This document shows, piece by piece, positions 24,867-33,687 of a DNA stretch of 64,000 nt. Source of the stretch: Methylobacterium sp. J-076 (GTDB lineage: Bacteria; Pseudomonadota; Alphaproteobacteria; Rhizobiales; Beijerinckiaceae). The notes under the pieces are model-generated. The model did no database searches. It was not told where the DNA came from and saw nothing but the letters and a program-made list of their open reading frames with translations. The DNA lies in the NCBI RefSeq assembly GCF_022829405.1, contig NZ_JAKSXW010000074.1, positions 1 to 64,000 of the forward strand, in the 5' to 3' direction. Made by a program: the position numbers and the translations under genes. Position 1 is the first letter of the stretch. Every line of letters starts with the position of its first letter.

Positions 24867-27242
24867 ATGCAGAACCGCCCTCATGCCCTGCCCGCCGCGG
24901 ACGGCCCCTCCGCCTCGATCAGCGCCCGCGCCCTCGGTGGCCTGCGGCGCGAGGCCGAGGGCTACCTCGACGGGCTCAACACCGAGCAGCGCCTCGCCGT
25001 CGAGACGACCGAGGGGCCGATCCTCGTCCTGGCCGGCGCGGGCACGGGCAAGACGCGGGTGCTGACGACGCGCATCGCCCACCTGATCACCACCGGCCGC
25101 GCCCGCCCCTTCGACATCCTGGCCGTGACCTTCACCAACAAGGCCGCCCGGGAGATGAAGTCGCGGATCGGCACGCTGATCGGCCCGGCGGGGGAGGGCA
25201 TGCCCTGGCTCGGCACGTTCCACGCCATCGGCACCAAGATCCTGCGCCGCCATGCGGAGCTGGTCGGGCTCAAATCCGACTTCACCATCCTCGGCACCGA
25301 CGACCAGCTGCGCCTGATGAAGCAGGTGCTGGCCGACCAGAACATCGACGAGAAGCGCTGGCCCGCCCGGGCGCTCGCCCACACGATCGACGGCTGGAAG
25401 AACCGCGGCCTCTCGCCCGAGCAGGTGCCGCCGGGGGAGGCCACCTCCTTCGCCTTCGGCAAGGGCGGCGCCCTCTACGCGGCCTATCAGGCGCGCCTCG
25501 CCACCCTCAACGCGGTGGATTTCGGCGACCTTCTCCTGCTGTGCCTCAAACTGTGGCGCGACAACACGGACGTGCTGGAGACCTACCAGGACCGGTTCCG
25601 CTACATCCTCGTGGACGAGTACCAGGACACCAACGTCGCCCAGTATCTCTGGCTGCGTCTGCTGGCGCAGAAGCGCAAGAACGTGGCCTGCGTCGGCGAC
25701 GACGACCAGTCGATCTACGGCTGGCGCGGGGCCGAGGTCGACAACATCCTGCGCTTCGAGCACGACTTCCCCGGTGCCACGGTGGTGCGGCTGGAGCGCA
25801 ACTACCGCTCCACCGGCCACATCCTCGCCGCCGCCTCCGGGCTGATCGCGAAGAACGAGAGCCGGCTCGGCAAGACGCTGCGCACCGAGGACGAGCCCGG
25901 CGAGCCCGTCACCGTCACGGGGGCCTGGGATTCCGAGGAGGAGGCCCGGCTGCTGGCCGAGGCGATCGAATCCCTGCAGCTGAAGAAGCATCCGCTGTCG
26001 GAGATCGCGGTGCTGGTGCGCATCTCGGCGCAGATGCGCGAGATCGAGGACCGGTTCGTGCAGCTCGGCCTGCCCTACCGAGTGATCGGCGGCCCGCGCT
26101 TCTACGAGCGGGCCGAGATCCGCGACGCGCTGGCCTACCTGCGCATCACCATGAACGGCAGCGACGACCTCGCCTTCGAGCGGATCGTCAACACGCCCAA
26201 GCGCGGCCTCGGCGACGCGACGCTCCAGCAGCTCCACACCTACGGCCGGGCCGAGCGGGTGCCGCTGCTCACCGCCGCCCGCCGCCTGTGCGAGACCGAC
26301 GAGCTGAAGCCCAAGGTCCGCCAGACCCTGCGGGCCCTCACCGAGAGCTTCTCCCGCTGGTCGCGCCTCGTGGAGAGCCAGCCCCATGCGGAGGTGGCGC
26401 AGACGATCCTGGAGGAATCCGGCTACACCGAGATGTGGCAGAAGGACCGCTCCGCCGACGCCGCCGGGCGCCTGGAGAACCTGAAGGAATTCGTCCGCTC
26501 GATGGAGGAGTTCCCCGACATGGCGGCATTCCTCGAACACGTCTCCCTGGTGATGGACGCCTCCGAGGCCGAGGGCGCCGACCGGGTCTCCCTGATGACC
26601 CTCCACGCCGCCAAGGGGCTCGAATTCGACACGGTGTTCCTCCCCGGCTGGGAGGACGGCCTGTTTCCCAACCAGCGCGCCCTGGACGAGAGCGGCCGGG
26701 CCGGCCTGGAGGAGGAGCGCCGCCTCGCCCATGTGGGCTTGACCCGGGCGCGCAAGCGGGCGAAGCTGTCCTTCGCCGTCAACCGCCGCATCCATGGGTT
26801 GTGGTCGTCCACCATCCCGTCGCGCTTCATCGACGAGCTGCCCCCCGCCTCGGTGGACGTGGTCGAGGCCCCGGCCCACTACGCGGCGGGCGCCTCCCGC
26901 TTCGACCGCAACCCGCAGCCCTTCGGATCGAGCTACGGCACCCCGGGATGGCAGCGCGCCCAGGAGCGCACCAACGGGCGCGGCAACGCCGACGCCGCCG
27001 GGCGCGGCTTCGGCGCGGCCCCCGGCCGCAGGGGCCCGGCCTCGTCGGGACCGCGCCAGATCGAGGGCGAGCTGATCGCCAAGTCGACGGGCTCGCCCTC
27101 CGCGTTCAGCGTGGACCAGCGGGTCTTCCACACCAAGTTCGGCCCCGGCACCGTGGCCGGCGTCGATGGCAACAAGCTGACCGTGGACTTCGACAAGGCG
27201 GGCCGGAAAATGGTCCTGGACAGCTTCCTCCAGGAAAGCTGA
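24867..27242 (+). CDS. uvrD: ATP-dependent DNA helicase UvrD/PcrA
   Basis: This 791-residue superfamily 1 helicase has the standard motifs: Q-motif GLNTEQRLAVETTEGPILV, Walker A AGAGTGKTR (about 56-64), motif II VDEYQDTNVAQY, motif III GDDDQSIYGWRGAEV, motif IV ERNYRSTGHIL, motif V LMTLHAAKGLEF and motif VI HVGLTRARKRAKL. The C-terminus carries the Tudor-like domain (VFHTKFGPGTVAGVDGNKL) that binds RNA polymerase in PcrA/UvrD. It unwinds DNA in nucleotide excision and mismatch repair. AGAAGGG lies immediately before the ATG at 24867, closer than usual; no other start fits. Confidence 0.95.
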   Translation: MQNRPHALPAADGPSASISARALGGLRREAEGYLDGLNTEQRLAVETTEGPILVLAGAGTGKTRVLTTRIAHLITTGRARPFDILAVTFTNKAAREMKSRIGTLIGPAGEGMPWLGTFHAIGTKILRRHAELVGLKSDFTILGTDDQLRLMKQVLADQNIDEKRWPARALAHTIDGWKNRGLSPEQVPPGEATSFAFGKGGALYAAYQARLATLNAVDFGDLLLLCLKLWRDNTDVLETYQDRFRYILVDEYQDTNVAQYLWLRLLAQKRKNVACVGDDDQSIYGWRGAEVDNILRFEHDFPGATVVRLERNYRSTGHILAAASGLIAKNESRLGKTLRTEDEPGEPVTVTGAWDSEEEARLLAEAIESLQLKKHPLSEIAVLVRISAQMREIEDRFVQLGLPYRVIGGPRFYERAEIRDALAYLRITMNGSDDLAFERIVNTPKRGLGDATLQQLHTYGRAERVPLLTAARRLCETDELKPKVRQTLRALTESFSRWSRLVESQPHAEVAQTILEESGYTEMWQKDRSADAAGRLENLKEFVRSMEEFPDMAAFLEHVSLVMDASEAEGADRVSLMTLHAAKGLEFDTVFLPGWEDGLFPNQRALDESGRAGLEEERRLAHVGLTRARKRAKLSFAVNRRIHGLWSSTIPSRFIDELPPASVDVVEAPAHYAAGASRFDRNPQPFGSSYGTPGWQRAQERTNGRGNADAAGRGFGAAPGRRGPASSGPRQIEGELIAKSTGSPSAFSVDQRVFHTKFGPGTVAGVDGNKLTVDFDKAGRKMVLDSFLQES

Positions 27243-27621
27243 CGCGGGGGCCCGCGGCCCCCTCCCCGCCGGTGGGCACGCGGGGACGCGGCCCGAGGGA
27301 CGCATGGCGCCGCCGGAGTGTCCGCAGCGACACGCGGACGCAGGAAAATCCGCCTTTCCGAACCCCGGGGCCGGCTTCGTCACCGGCGAGTCACACCCCG
27401 CGAACAATCGTGTGGGGCAGCCGATTTTGGTGCGTCGGTTGCTTTGTTGGCTCCGCTTCCGGGTGGAATTGGTTTACTCTCCACAGGCGATGATCAGAGA
27501 CCCGGAACTTCGATGAGCCGTAAGACTTGGCCCGTCGAATGCTTGGAGGAAGCAGGAGTACCGAGACTACGTCGTTTCAGTGACACGTCCAGATAGGCCC
27601 GTCCCGTTGGAGTGTTGACCC
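27243..27621. other. Intergenic region with hairpin downstream of uvrD
   Basis: This 379-bp gap begins with a perfect GC hairpin (27246-27262). The rest, somewhat richer in T, probably carries the phoH promoter. No gene was recognised. Confidence 0.3.
27246..27262. terminator. Hairpin downstream of uvrD
   Basis: GGGGGCC, loop CGC, GGCCCCC: a perfect 7-bp stem starting 3 bp after the uvrD stop. No T-tract follows, so its action as a terminator is inferred from position. Confidence 0.4.
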
Positions 27622-28338
27622 ATGAAGAGACGCCGCGCACGCCTTGAATTGGTTGAAGACCGCACACCTCGCCTCCACCGCACACGCTTCGACGAAGAGA
27701 GACATCTCGGCCCGATCCAACCCCTGACCGACAGGCAGGCGGAATACCTCGACGCCCTCGGCCGGTCCCCTCAGGTCATCGTCCTCGGCCCGGCGGGCAC
27801 CGGGAAGACCTACATCGCCGGGACCCGCGCCGCCGACCAGCTGCGCCAGCGCCGGATCGCCAAGGTGGTGATCACCCGGCCGAACGTCCCCTCCGGCCGC
27901 TCGCTCGGCTTCTTCCCCGGCACCCTCGAAGAGAAGATCGCCCCCTGGGTCGCCCCGCTCACGGAGGCGATGAAGGAGCGCATGGGGGCCGGCGCCTTCG
28001 AGATCGCCCTGAAGGCCGGCGACATCGAGATCGTCCCCTTCGAAGTGATGCGCGGCCGCACCTTCAAGAACTGCCTCGTGATCCTCGACGAGGCGCAGAA
28101 CACCACCGTCAACGAGATCAAGATGTTCCTGACCCGCATCGGCGACGATTGCCAGGTCATCATCAACGGCGACGTCTCGCAGACCGATCTGCGCGAGACG
28201 TCGGGGCTGCGCACGGTCATCCATCTCATCAAGAGCCGGATGATGCCCATCCCCGTGGTGGAGTTCACCCGCGCCGACATCGTCCGCTCGGGCATCTGCG
28301 CGGAATGGGTCGCCGCGTTCGAGGAAACGAATCTCTGA
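27622..28338 (+). CDS. phoH: PhoH-like ATPase
   Basis: This 238-residue protein contains the PhoH core: LTDRQAEYLDALGRSPQVIV, Walker A GPAGTGKTY (about 56-64), TRPNVPSGRSLGFFPGTLEE, Walker B LVILDEAQNTT, and the end ESGL-like SGLRTVIHLIK. It lacks the N-terminal region of the long YbeZ-type proteins, so it is the short form. These ATPases resemble the helicase half of superfamily 1 enzymes and are linked to RNA metabolism and stress. GGAG lies 9 nt upstream of the ATG at 27622. Confidence 0.88.
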   Translation: MKRRRARLELVEDRTPRLHRTRFDEERHLGPIQPLTDRQAEYLDALGRSPQVIVLGPAGTGKTYIAGTRAADQLRQRRIAKVVITRPNVPSGRSLGFFPGTLEEKIAPWVAPLTEAMKERMGAGAFEIALKAGDIEIVPFEVMRGRTFKNCLVILDEAQNTTVNEIKMFLTRIGDDCQVIINGDVSQTDLRETSGLRTVIHLIKSRMMPIPVVEFTRADIVRSGICAEWVAAFEETNL

Positions 28339-28352
28339 CTTGGCGGTTACTG

Positions 28353-28378
28353 ACGGCGGGCCGGTGACGGTCCGCCGT
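28353..28378. terminator. Hairpin downstream of phoH
   Basis: A 10-bp stem, ACGGCGGGCC and GGTCCGCCGT with one G-U pair, has a 6-nt loop and lies 14 bp after the phoH stop. A second short GC hairpin follows. No T-tract was seen. Confidence 0.4.
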
Positions 28379-28471
28379 GCCGCGTGCGGCACGAGAATAC
28401 TCCCCGAACCTCCCGCCAGGGAGGACGAACCGGGTTCCATCCCGGCAACCGGAAGAAACGGAGTCTCCCTC

Positions 28472-28729
28472 GTGAGGAAACTGACCCTGACCGCCGCGGC
28501 CTTCGCGTCCCTGTGTGGGGCGGCGCTGGTGACGCCCGCCCTCGCCGTTCCCGCCTCCCCCGCCGGCATCGCCGCCCCCGACGCGATGACCACGACGGTG
28601 CAGGCCTCGCCGATGGAGCGCCGCATGATGCACCGCCGCATGGAGCGCCGGATGATGCACCGGCACATGGAGCGCAAGATGATGCGCCGCCATATGATGC
28701 GCCGGCACATGATGCGCCACGGCATGTAA
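28472..28729 (+). CDS. Exported small protein with Met/His/Arg-rich tail
   Basis: This 85-residue protein starts with GTG at 28472, with GGAG 8 nt upstream. It has a signal peptide (RKLTLTAAAFASLCGAALV, cleavage near PALA), a short alanine/proline linker and then about 38 residues made almost only of Met, Arg, His, Glu and Lys. The tail is built from imperfect repeats: MERRMMHRR, MERRMMHRH, MERKMMRRH, MMRRHMMRHGM. Met- and His-rich periplasmic segments often bind copper or other soft metals, so a metal-buffering role is possible. No family was recognised, and no other metal gene is adjacent. Confidence 0.65.
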   Translation: MRKLTLTAAAFASLCGAALVTPALAVPASPAGIAAPDAMTTTVQASPMERRMMHRRMERRMMHRHMERKMMRRHMMRRHMMRHGM

Positions 28730-28920
28730 GACGGTTCGGCACCCTCCGGCCACCGGGGCGCAAGCCCCGGCCGGGGGGCGCCTGCCCGCAGGATACGGCA
28801 CGGCCCTCCCACTTGAGCGTTGCCGCCGCCCCGCGGGATTCCTATGTCGGAGCGCTTGCGTGGTCCCGGATCCGCCCGCGCCGCCGGCGCGGCCGCCGGC
28901 GACCGATCCGGGAGACCGAC

Positions 28921-29223
28921 ATGCCCCCCTCCAACCGTCTGTTCGACGACCTCGCCCGCCTGATGACCGACGCCGCCGGCGCAGCCCAGGGCGTCCGCCG
29001 CGAGGCCGAATCCGTGGTGCGCGCCCAGGCCGAACGGCTGATCCGCGACCTCGACGTGGCCTCCCGCGAAGAGCTCGACGTGCTCCGCGACCTCGTCGCC
29101 ACCCTTCGCACCCAGAACGACGCGCTCACCGCGCGGGTCGCCGCCCTCGAAGCCAAGGCCGGCCCTTCGGCCGGTGCCGGCGGGGCCGTGGGCGGGGTGG
29201 CGGGACTGAGCGAAGGCGTGTGA
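28921..29223 (+). CDS. ubiK: UbiK-like accessory factor (BMFP family)
   Basis: This 100-residue protein has the BMFP layout: an amphipathic N-terminal helix (NRLFDDLARLMTDAAGAAQG), VRREAESVVRAQAERLIRDL, and a C-terminal coiled coil (VLRDLVATLRTQNDALTARV, AALEAK). UbiK-type proteins help ubiquinone synthesis and may link the Ubi complex to the membrane. The ATG at 28921 was chosen because the preceding in-frame region is not protein-like. It is followed by a glycine/alanine tail not needed for the fold. Confidence 0.82.
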   Translation: MPPSNRLFDDLARLMTDAAGAAQGVRREAESVVRAQAERLIRDLDVASREELDVLRDLVATLRTQNDALTARVAALEAKAGPSAGAGGAVGGVAGLSEGV

Positions 29224-29298
29224 TTCGCCGGGAAACGGTTTTGCACAGGAAGCCGCAGCGGCGATTCCGTTTCCTGTTCACCGACCCCGCAATCGGCT

Positions 29299-29328
29299 TT
29301 GTGTCGCGAGTCGCGCCCGGTCTATATT
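29299..29328 (+). promoter_or_regulatory. Candidate sigma-70 promoter upstream of the ybjN-like gene
   Basis: TTGTGT at 29299-29304 and TATATT at 29323-29328 are 18 bp apart, in a region where AT-rich hexamers are rare. The structured leader follows 20 bp downstream. Confidence 0.4.
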
Positions 29329-29347
29329 GGGTCATGGACTGATTCGG

Positions 29348-29399
29348 GGGAGACGGAAGAAGGACTGCGGATCTTTCGTAGTCGTTTGCAACGTCTCCC
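29348..29399 (+). ncRNA. Candidate structured leader RNA
   Basis: The outer arms GGGAGACG (29348-29355) and CGTCTCCC (29392-29399) pair perfectly. They enclose an inner hairpin, GACTGCG (29363-29369) with CGTAGTC (29377-29383, one G-U pair) and loop GATCTTT. The nested stems lie between a candidate promoter and the ybjN-like start at 29505, so a 5' leader or a small RNA is possible. No known RNA family was recognised. Confidence 0.35.
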
Positions 29400-29504
29400 G
29401 CCTTGATCGGCCGAACACTTCTCGATCTCGGGGCGTCGAGGCGCCTCCCATCACGTCGTCATCGCGCCGGCACGGAGTGATCCGCGCCGTCAACCTGGAT
29501 CGTC

Positions 29505-30014
29505 ATGCCGCTGCTTCACATCGACTATTACGATCCGCATCGGAGCGAGCACCCGCTCGACGTGGTCGAGCGCTTGGCCTCGCTGCGCGACTGGATCTTC
29601 GACCGGGCCGAAACGGACGAGATGTCGGTCACGAGCCCCGGCCGGTGGACCGACTATCACGTGGCCTTCACCTGGATCGAGGATGTGGAGGCCCTGCACG
29701 TGGCCTGCGCCTTCGACCTCAAGGTCCCCGAGCGGCGGCGCCAGGAGATCCAGCGCCTCATCGCCATGGTGAACGAGCAGCTCTGGATCGGGCATTTCGA
29801 CCTGTGGTCCAGCGACCACGTCGTGATGTTCCGCCACTCCCTCCTTCTGGCGGGGGGCGCCGTGCCGACCCAGCCGCAATGCGCGACCATGATGAAATGC
29901 GCGGTCGATGCCTGCGAGCGGTACTTCCAGGCCTTCCAGTTCGTGCTCTGGGCGGGCAAGAGCGCCCGGGAGGCCCTCGACGCCGCCCTGTTCGAGACCG
30001 AAGGCGAGGCGTGA
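29505..30014 (+). CDS. YbjN domain protein
   Basis: This 169-residue protein has a YbjN-type type III secretion chaperone-like fold. The visible segments are WTDYHVAFTWIEDVEALHVA, CAFDLKVPERRRQEIQRLIA, NEQLWIGHFDLWSSDHVVMF and the C-terminal AVDACERYFQAFQFVLWAGK. Members are widespread in alphaproteobacteria and are implicated in stress or motility control; the mechanism is unknown. The proC start overlaps its stop by 4 bp (GTGA), so the two are co-translated, a pairing often seen in Rhizobiales. Confidence 0.85.
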   Translation: MPLLHIDYYDPHRSEHPLDVVERLASLRDWIFDRAETDEMSVTSPGRWTDYHVAFTWIEDVEALHVACAFDLKVPERRRQEIQRLIAMVNEQLWIGHFDLWSSDHVVMFRHSLLLAGGAVPTQPQCATMMKCAVDACERYFQAFQFVLWAGKSAREALDAALFETEGEA

Positions 30015-30832
30015 GCGCCGCGCCGGGCATGCCCGCCTCGCTCATGCTGGTGGGCGCGGGCAAGATGGGCGGGGCCATGCTGGCCGGCTGGCTCGATGCC
30101 GGCCTCGACCCCGCCGCCACGTCCGTCATCGACCCCGACCCCTCGGACGCCATGGTGCGGCTCTGCGCGGAGCGGGGCGTCTCCCTGAACCCGCCCGAGC
30201 CGCCCCCCGCCGCGGTGCTGGTGCTGGCGATCAAGCCCCAGGGGCTCGATGCGGCATCCCCCGGGCTGGACCGGCTGATCGGGCCTGGGACGCTCCTCGT
30301 CTCGGTGCTCGCGGGCAAGACGGTGGCCGACTTGCGCGGGCGCCTGCCCTCGGCCCGGGCCGTGGTGCGGGCGATGCCGAACCTTCCGGCCAGCATCGGC
30401 CGGGGTGCCACGGGCGCCTTCGCCAACGAGGGGGTGAGCGAGGCCCGGCGGGCCGAAGCCGGGGCGCTTCTCTCCGCGGCGGGGGTGGTGGCGTGGCTGG
30501 AGGACGAGGCCTCGATCGACGCGGTGACCGCCGTGTCGGGATCGGGGCCGGCCTACGTGTTCCTGATGGTCGAGACCCTGGCGGAGGCCGGGATCGCCGC
30601 CGGCCTGACGCCGGAGGTCGCCGGGCGGCTGGCCCGGGCGACGGTGGCCGGCGCGGGCGCCCTGCTCGATGCGGACCCCACCGGGGCCGGCGCCCTTCGC
30701 CAGGCGGTGACCTCCCCCGGCGGCACCACGGCGGCGGCGCTCCAGGTGCTGATGGCCGAGGATGGGATGGCCCCCCTGATGCGCCGGGCGGTGGCGGCGG
30801 CCAAGCGCCGGGCGGGCGAATTGTCGAGCTGA
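30011..30832 (+). CDS. proC: Pyrroline-5-carboxylate reductase
   Basis: This 273-residue enzyme makes the last step of proline synthesis, reducing 1-pyrroline-5-carboxylate with NAD(P)H. The N-terminal Rossmann loop is LMLVGAGKMGGAMLAGWLDA. VLAIKPQ and VRAMPNLPASIGRGATGAF follow. The C-terminal signature AVSGSGPAYVFLMVETLAEA and VTSPGGTTAAALQVL are typical. It starts with GTG at 30011 in a GTGA overlap with the ybjN-like gene. Confidence 0.95.
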   Translation: MSAAPGMPASLMLVGAGKMGGAMLAGWLDAGLDPAATSVIDPDPSDAMVRLCAERGVSLNPPEPPPAAVLVLAIKPQGLDAASPGLDRLIGPGTLLVSVLAGKTVADLRGRLPSARAVVRAMPNLPASIGRGATGAFANEGVSEARRAEAGALLSAAGVVAWLEDEASIDAVTAVSGSGPAYVFLMVETLAEAGIAAGLTPEVAGRLARATVAGAGALLDADPTGAGALRQAVTSPGGTTAAALQVLMAEDGMAPLMRRAVAAAKRRAGELSS

Positions 30833-30922
30833 TGTCGTGCGGCATGCCGCGCGCGCCCCTGACACGGGCCGGATCGACCCCTAAATGGGGACGGCAGACG
30901 CACCGGAACCGACGATCCAGCG

Positions 30923-31735
30923 ATGACTGAACCCAAAGGCCCGACCAAGCGGACCCGCAAGGCCGCGGCTCCGGCTCCCGCCCCCCTCGGCGGGGAGCCC
31001 GCCGCCACGCCGGAGCGGGACGAGGCCCCGGCTGCGCCGCAGCACGATGCGGCGGGCGCCGCGCCGCCGCTGCCCCCGCGGGAGGCCGCCGTCGAGGCAC
31101 TGATGCGCCTCGCCGCCGAGCAGCCCTGGAACGACATCGAGGTCGGCGACATCGCCCGGGAGGCGGGCATGTCGCTCGGCGAGCTGCGCGAGCTGTTCCC
31201 GTCGAAGGGGGCGGTCCTCGGCGGCCTCGCCAGGATCATCGACCGCAAGGTGCTGGAGGCGGACGGGTCCGACCTCGCCGACGAGCCGACGCGGGAGCGC
31301 CTGTTCGACGTGCTGATGCGCCGCCTCGACGCCATGACGCCCTACAAGCCTGCCCTGCGGCGGATCTCCTACGCGCTGCGGGGCGAGCCCTTCTCCCTGC
31401 TCGCCCTCAACGGCGTCATGGTCAACTCGCACCGCTACATGCTGGCCGCCGCCGGGATCGACACCGAAGGTCCCCTCGGGCAGGTCAAGCTCCAGGGCGT
31501 GGTGATCGCCTTCGCCCGCGTCACCCAGGTCTGGCTGGAGGACGAGGACCCGGCGCTGGCCCGGACCATGGCCCGGCTCGACAAGGAGATCCGCAGCGGC
31601 GAACGGTTCATGGAGCGGGCCGAGGATGTCCGCCGCCTCACCGCACCCCTGCGGGCCATCGGCCGCTCGCTCCTCGACCGGCGCTCGCGCACGGACCGGG
31701 ACGAGGCCGCGGGCGACGAGCCGCCGAGGGTGTGA
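30923..31735 (+). CDS. TetR family-like transcriptional regulator
   Basis: This 270-residue protein has a long Pro/Ala-rich disordered N-terminus (about 1-50). A TetR-type helix-turn-helix follows (AALEALMRLAAEQPW-like VEALMRLAAEQPWNDIEVGD, IAREAGMSLGELRELFPSKG, about 58-100). The C-terminal helical half (LRRISYALRGEPFSLLALNG, MVNSHRYMLAAAGIDTEG) has the COQ9/TetR-like character often seen beside proC in this group. A ligand is not predictable. It follows proC by 90 bp on the same strand. Confidence 0.75.
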   Translation: MTEPKGPTKRTRKAAAPAPAPLGGEPAATPERDEAPAAPQHDAAGAAPPLPPREAAVEALMRLAAEQPWNDIEVGDIAREAGMSLGELRELFPSKGAVLGGLARIIDRKVLEADGSDLADEPTRERLFDVLMRRLDAMTPYKPALRRISYALRGEPFSLLALNGVMVNSHRYMLAAAGIDTEGPLGQVKLQGVVIAFARVTQVWLEDEDPALARTMARLDKEIRSGERFMERAEDVRRLTAPLRAIGRSLLDRRSRTDRDEAAGDEPPRV

Positions 31736-31774
31736 CGGCCTGATCGCCCGTCACCCCGGTGGCGGGCACGGGTG

Positions 31775-32203
31775 TCAGGAGAAGCGGTCGGCCAGGACTT
31801 CCCGGACGGTGCCGACCATCTCGATGCCGCTGAGCCTGTCGCGCTCGACGGTGAGGGAATCGGGGATCAGGTCGTCGATGCCCTCGTCGCTGTCGTCCCC
31901 GGCGAAGACGATGCGCAGGTTGGGCCGGAGCGCCCGCGCCTCGATGGCGAGGCGGCTGCAGCAGAGACTGCCCTGCAATGCGGCATCGATGACCAGCACA
32001 TCGACCGGGAGGCCGAGGGCGAGGACGGTCATCGCATCGACCCCGCGGTCGCACACCGTCGCCTGGAATCCGGCATGGTGGACCTGCGCCGACGCCTCGT
32101 CGCGCCAGCGCTTGTGATGCCCGACGACGAGCACCTGAACTCTGTAGCAACCTCCGGGAGCGGCCGGAAACCGTGCCGAGGGTCCGACGGCGGTTGATCC
32201 CAT
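31775..32203 (-). CDS. Atypical receiver-like protein lacking the acidic pocket
   Basis: This 142-residue frame has a CheY-like strand-helix pattern. It has strand 1 VQVLVVGHHKRWRDEA, a helix, then VDVLVIDAALQGSLCCSRLA with an Asp at the phosphorylation position, and LRPNLRIVFAGDDSDEG. The two acidic residues that normally follow strand 1 are replaced by GHH, so phosphorylation is doubtful. The final strand/helix with the conserved Lys is also not obvious. I chose the ATG at 32203; upstream in-frame residues are not domain-like. It is divergent from argJ with about 240 bp between the starts. Confidence 0.55.
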   Translation of the reverse strand: MGSTAVGPSARFPAAPGGCYRVQVLVVGHHKRWRDEASAQVHHAGFQATVCDRGVDAMTVLALGLPVDVLVIDAALQGSLCCSRLAIEARALRPNLRIVFAGDDSDEGIDDLIPDSLTVERDRLSGIEMVGTVREVLADRFS

Positions 32204-32439
32204 TCGCGTAAGACCACCACTTTGCGTTGCGTTGCGACATGCTATGCCGGGTGGGGAAAGCCGCGCAAGGCCCTCATCGCGGAATTGCCCCATTCGGCGC
32301 CCGCTCTGCCCAACCGGCAGGCATGCGCGCAGGGCGCCACTCCGGTGGGCAGCGCGGTCCTCGGTTGACGCGGCCGGGCCCTGCCGGGCAACACCACGCC
32401 GCGGCCGGCTCGCAGCCGGATCACGGAGCCTTCGATTCG

Positions 32440-33687
32440 ATGTCGTCCAAGCCGTCGCCCGTCTCGCCCCTCGCACCCACGACCAACCCCGACCTGCCGC
32501 CGGTGGCCGGCGTCCGCCTCGCCACGGCGCAGGCGGGCATCCGCTACAGCGGACGGACGGACGTGCTGTTCGTCGGGCTGGAGCCCGGCACCCGGGCGGC
32601 GGGGGTGTTCACCCGCTCGAAATGCCCCTCCGCGCCGGTGGACTGGTGCCGCGAGGCGCTGGCGACCGGCACGGCCCGGGCCCTCGTGGTCAATTCGGGC
32701 AATGCCAACGCCTTCACCGGGCGCCTCGGCCGGGACGCCGTAGCGCTGACGGCGAAGATCGCCGCCGCCGCCGCGGGCTGCGCCGAGAGCGAGGTCTACA
32801 TCGCCTCCACGGGCGTGATCGGCGAGCCGCTCCCCGCCGAGCGGTTCGAGGGCGTGCTGGCCGCCTGCGCCGGGCGGGCGCAGGACGGCGCCGGGGCCTG
32901 GGCCGAGGCGGCCCGGGCGATCATGACCACCGACACCTTCCCGAAGCTCGCCACCCGCGAGGCCGAGATCCACGGCACCAAGGTGCGGATCAACGGCATC
33001 GCCAAGGGCGCGGGCATGATCGCCCCCGACATGGCGACGATGCTCGCCTTCGTCTTCACCGACGCGGCCCTGTCCCAGGGCGCGGCCCAGGCCCTGCTCG
33101 CGAGGGGGGCGGACGACAGCTTCAACTGCGTCACCGTGGATGGCGACACCTCGACCTCCGACACCCTGATGCTGTTCGCCACGGGCAAGGCGGGCCACAC
33201 CGAGGTGGCGGACGCCGAAGACCCGGCGCTGGCGGGCTTCAAGGCGGCGCTGGACGACCTGCTGAGCGAGCTGGCCCAGCTCGTCGCCCGCGACGGCGAG
33301 GGCGCCCGCAAGTTCGTGACGGTGCGGGTCGGCGGCGCCGAGAGCGACGCCTCCGCCCACCGCATCGCCCTGTCGATCGCCAACTCGCCCCTGGTGAAGA
33401 CCGCCGTGGCCGGCGAGGATGCCAACTGGGGCCGCGTCGTCATGGCGGTCGGCAAGGCCGGCGAGCCCGCCGACCGGGACCGCCTCGCGATCTGGTTCGG
33501 GGATGTCCGCGTCGCCGTCGAGGGCGCCCGCGACCCCGCCTACAGCGAGGACGCGGCCAGCGCCGTCATGCGGGCGCCGGAGGTGGAGATCCGCGTCGAT
33601 CTCGGCCTCGGCGCCGGCAAGGCCCGGGTGTGGACCTGCGATCTGACCAAGGGCTACATCGAGATCAACGGGGATTACCGCTCGTGA
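32440..33687 (+). CDS. argJ: Bifunctional glutamate N-acetyltransferase/N-acetylglutamate synthase
   Basis: This 415-residue protein catalyses acetyl transfer from N-acetylornithine to glutamate in arginine synthesis. It contains [49 protein letters not shown], and the self-cleavage site in [16 protein letters not shown], where the chain breaks before Thr to give the alpha and beta subunits. [20 protein letters not shown] and the end [12 protein letters not shown] are also conserved. The ATG at 32440 was chosen; a longer frame from 32227 has no domain similarity. Confidence 0.95.
   Translation: MSSKPSPVSPLAPTTNPDLPPVAGVRLATAQAGIRYSGRTDVLFVGLEPGTRAAGVFTRSKCPSAPVDWCREALATGTARALVVNSGNANAFTGRLGRDAVALTAKIAAAAAGCAESEVYIASTGVIGEPLPAERFEGVLAACAGRAQDGAGAWAEAARAIMTTDTFPKLATREAEIHGTKVRINGIAKGAGMIAPDMATMLAFVFTDAALSQGAAQALLARGADDSFNCVTVDGDTSTSDTLMLFATGKAGHTEVADAEDPALAGFKAALDDLLSELAQLVARDGEGARKFVTVRVGGAESDASAHRIALSIANSPLVKTAVAGEDANWGRVVMAVGKAGEPADRDRLAIWFGDVRVAVEGARDPAYSEDAASAVMRAPEVEIRVDLGLGAGKARVWTCDLTKGYIEINGDYRS

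Noticed and set aside
24276..27407. Long - strand frame opposite uvrD
   Set aside because: The + strand frame contains all helicase motifs; the antisense product has no recognisable domain.
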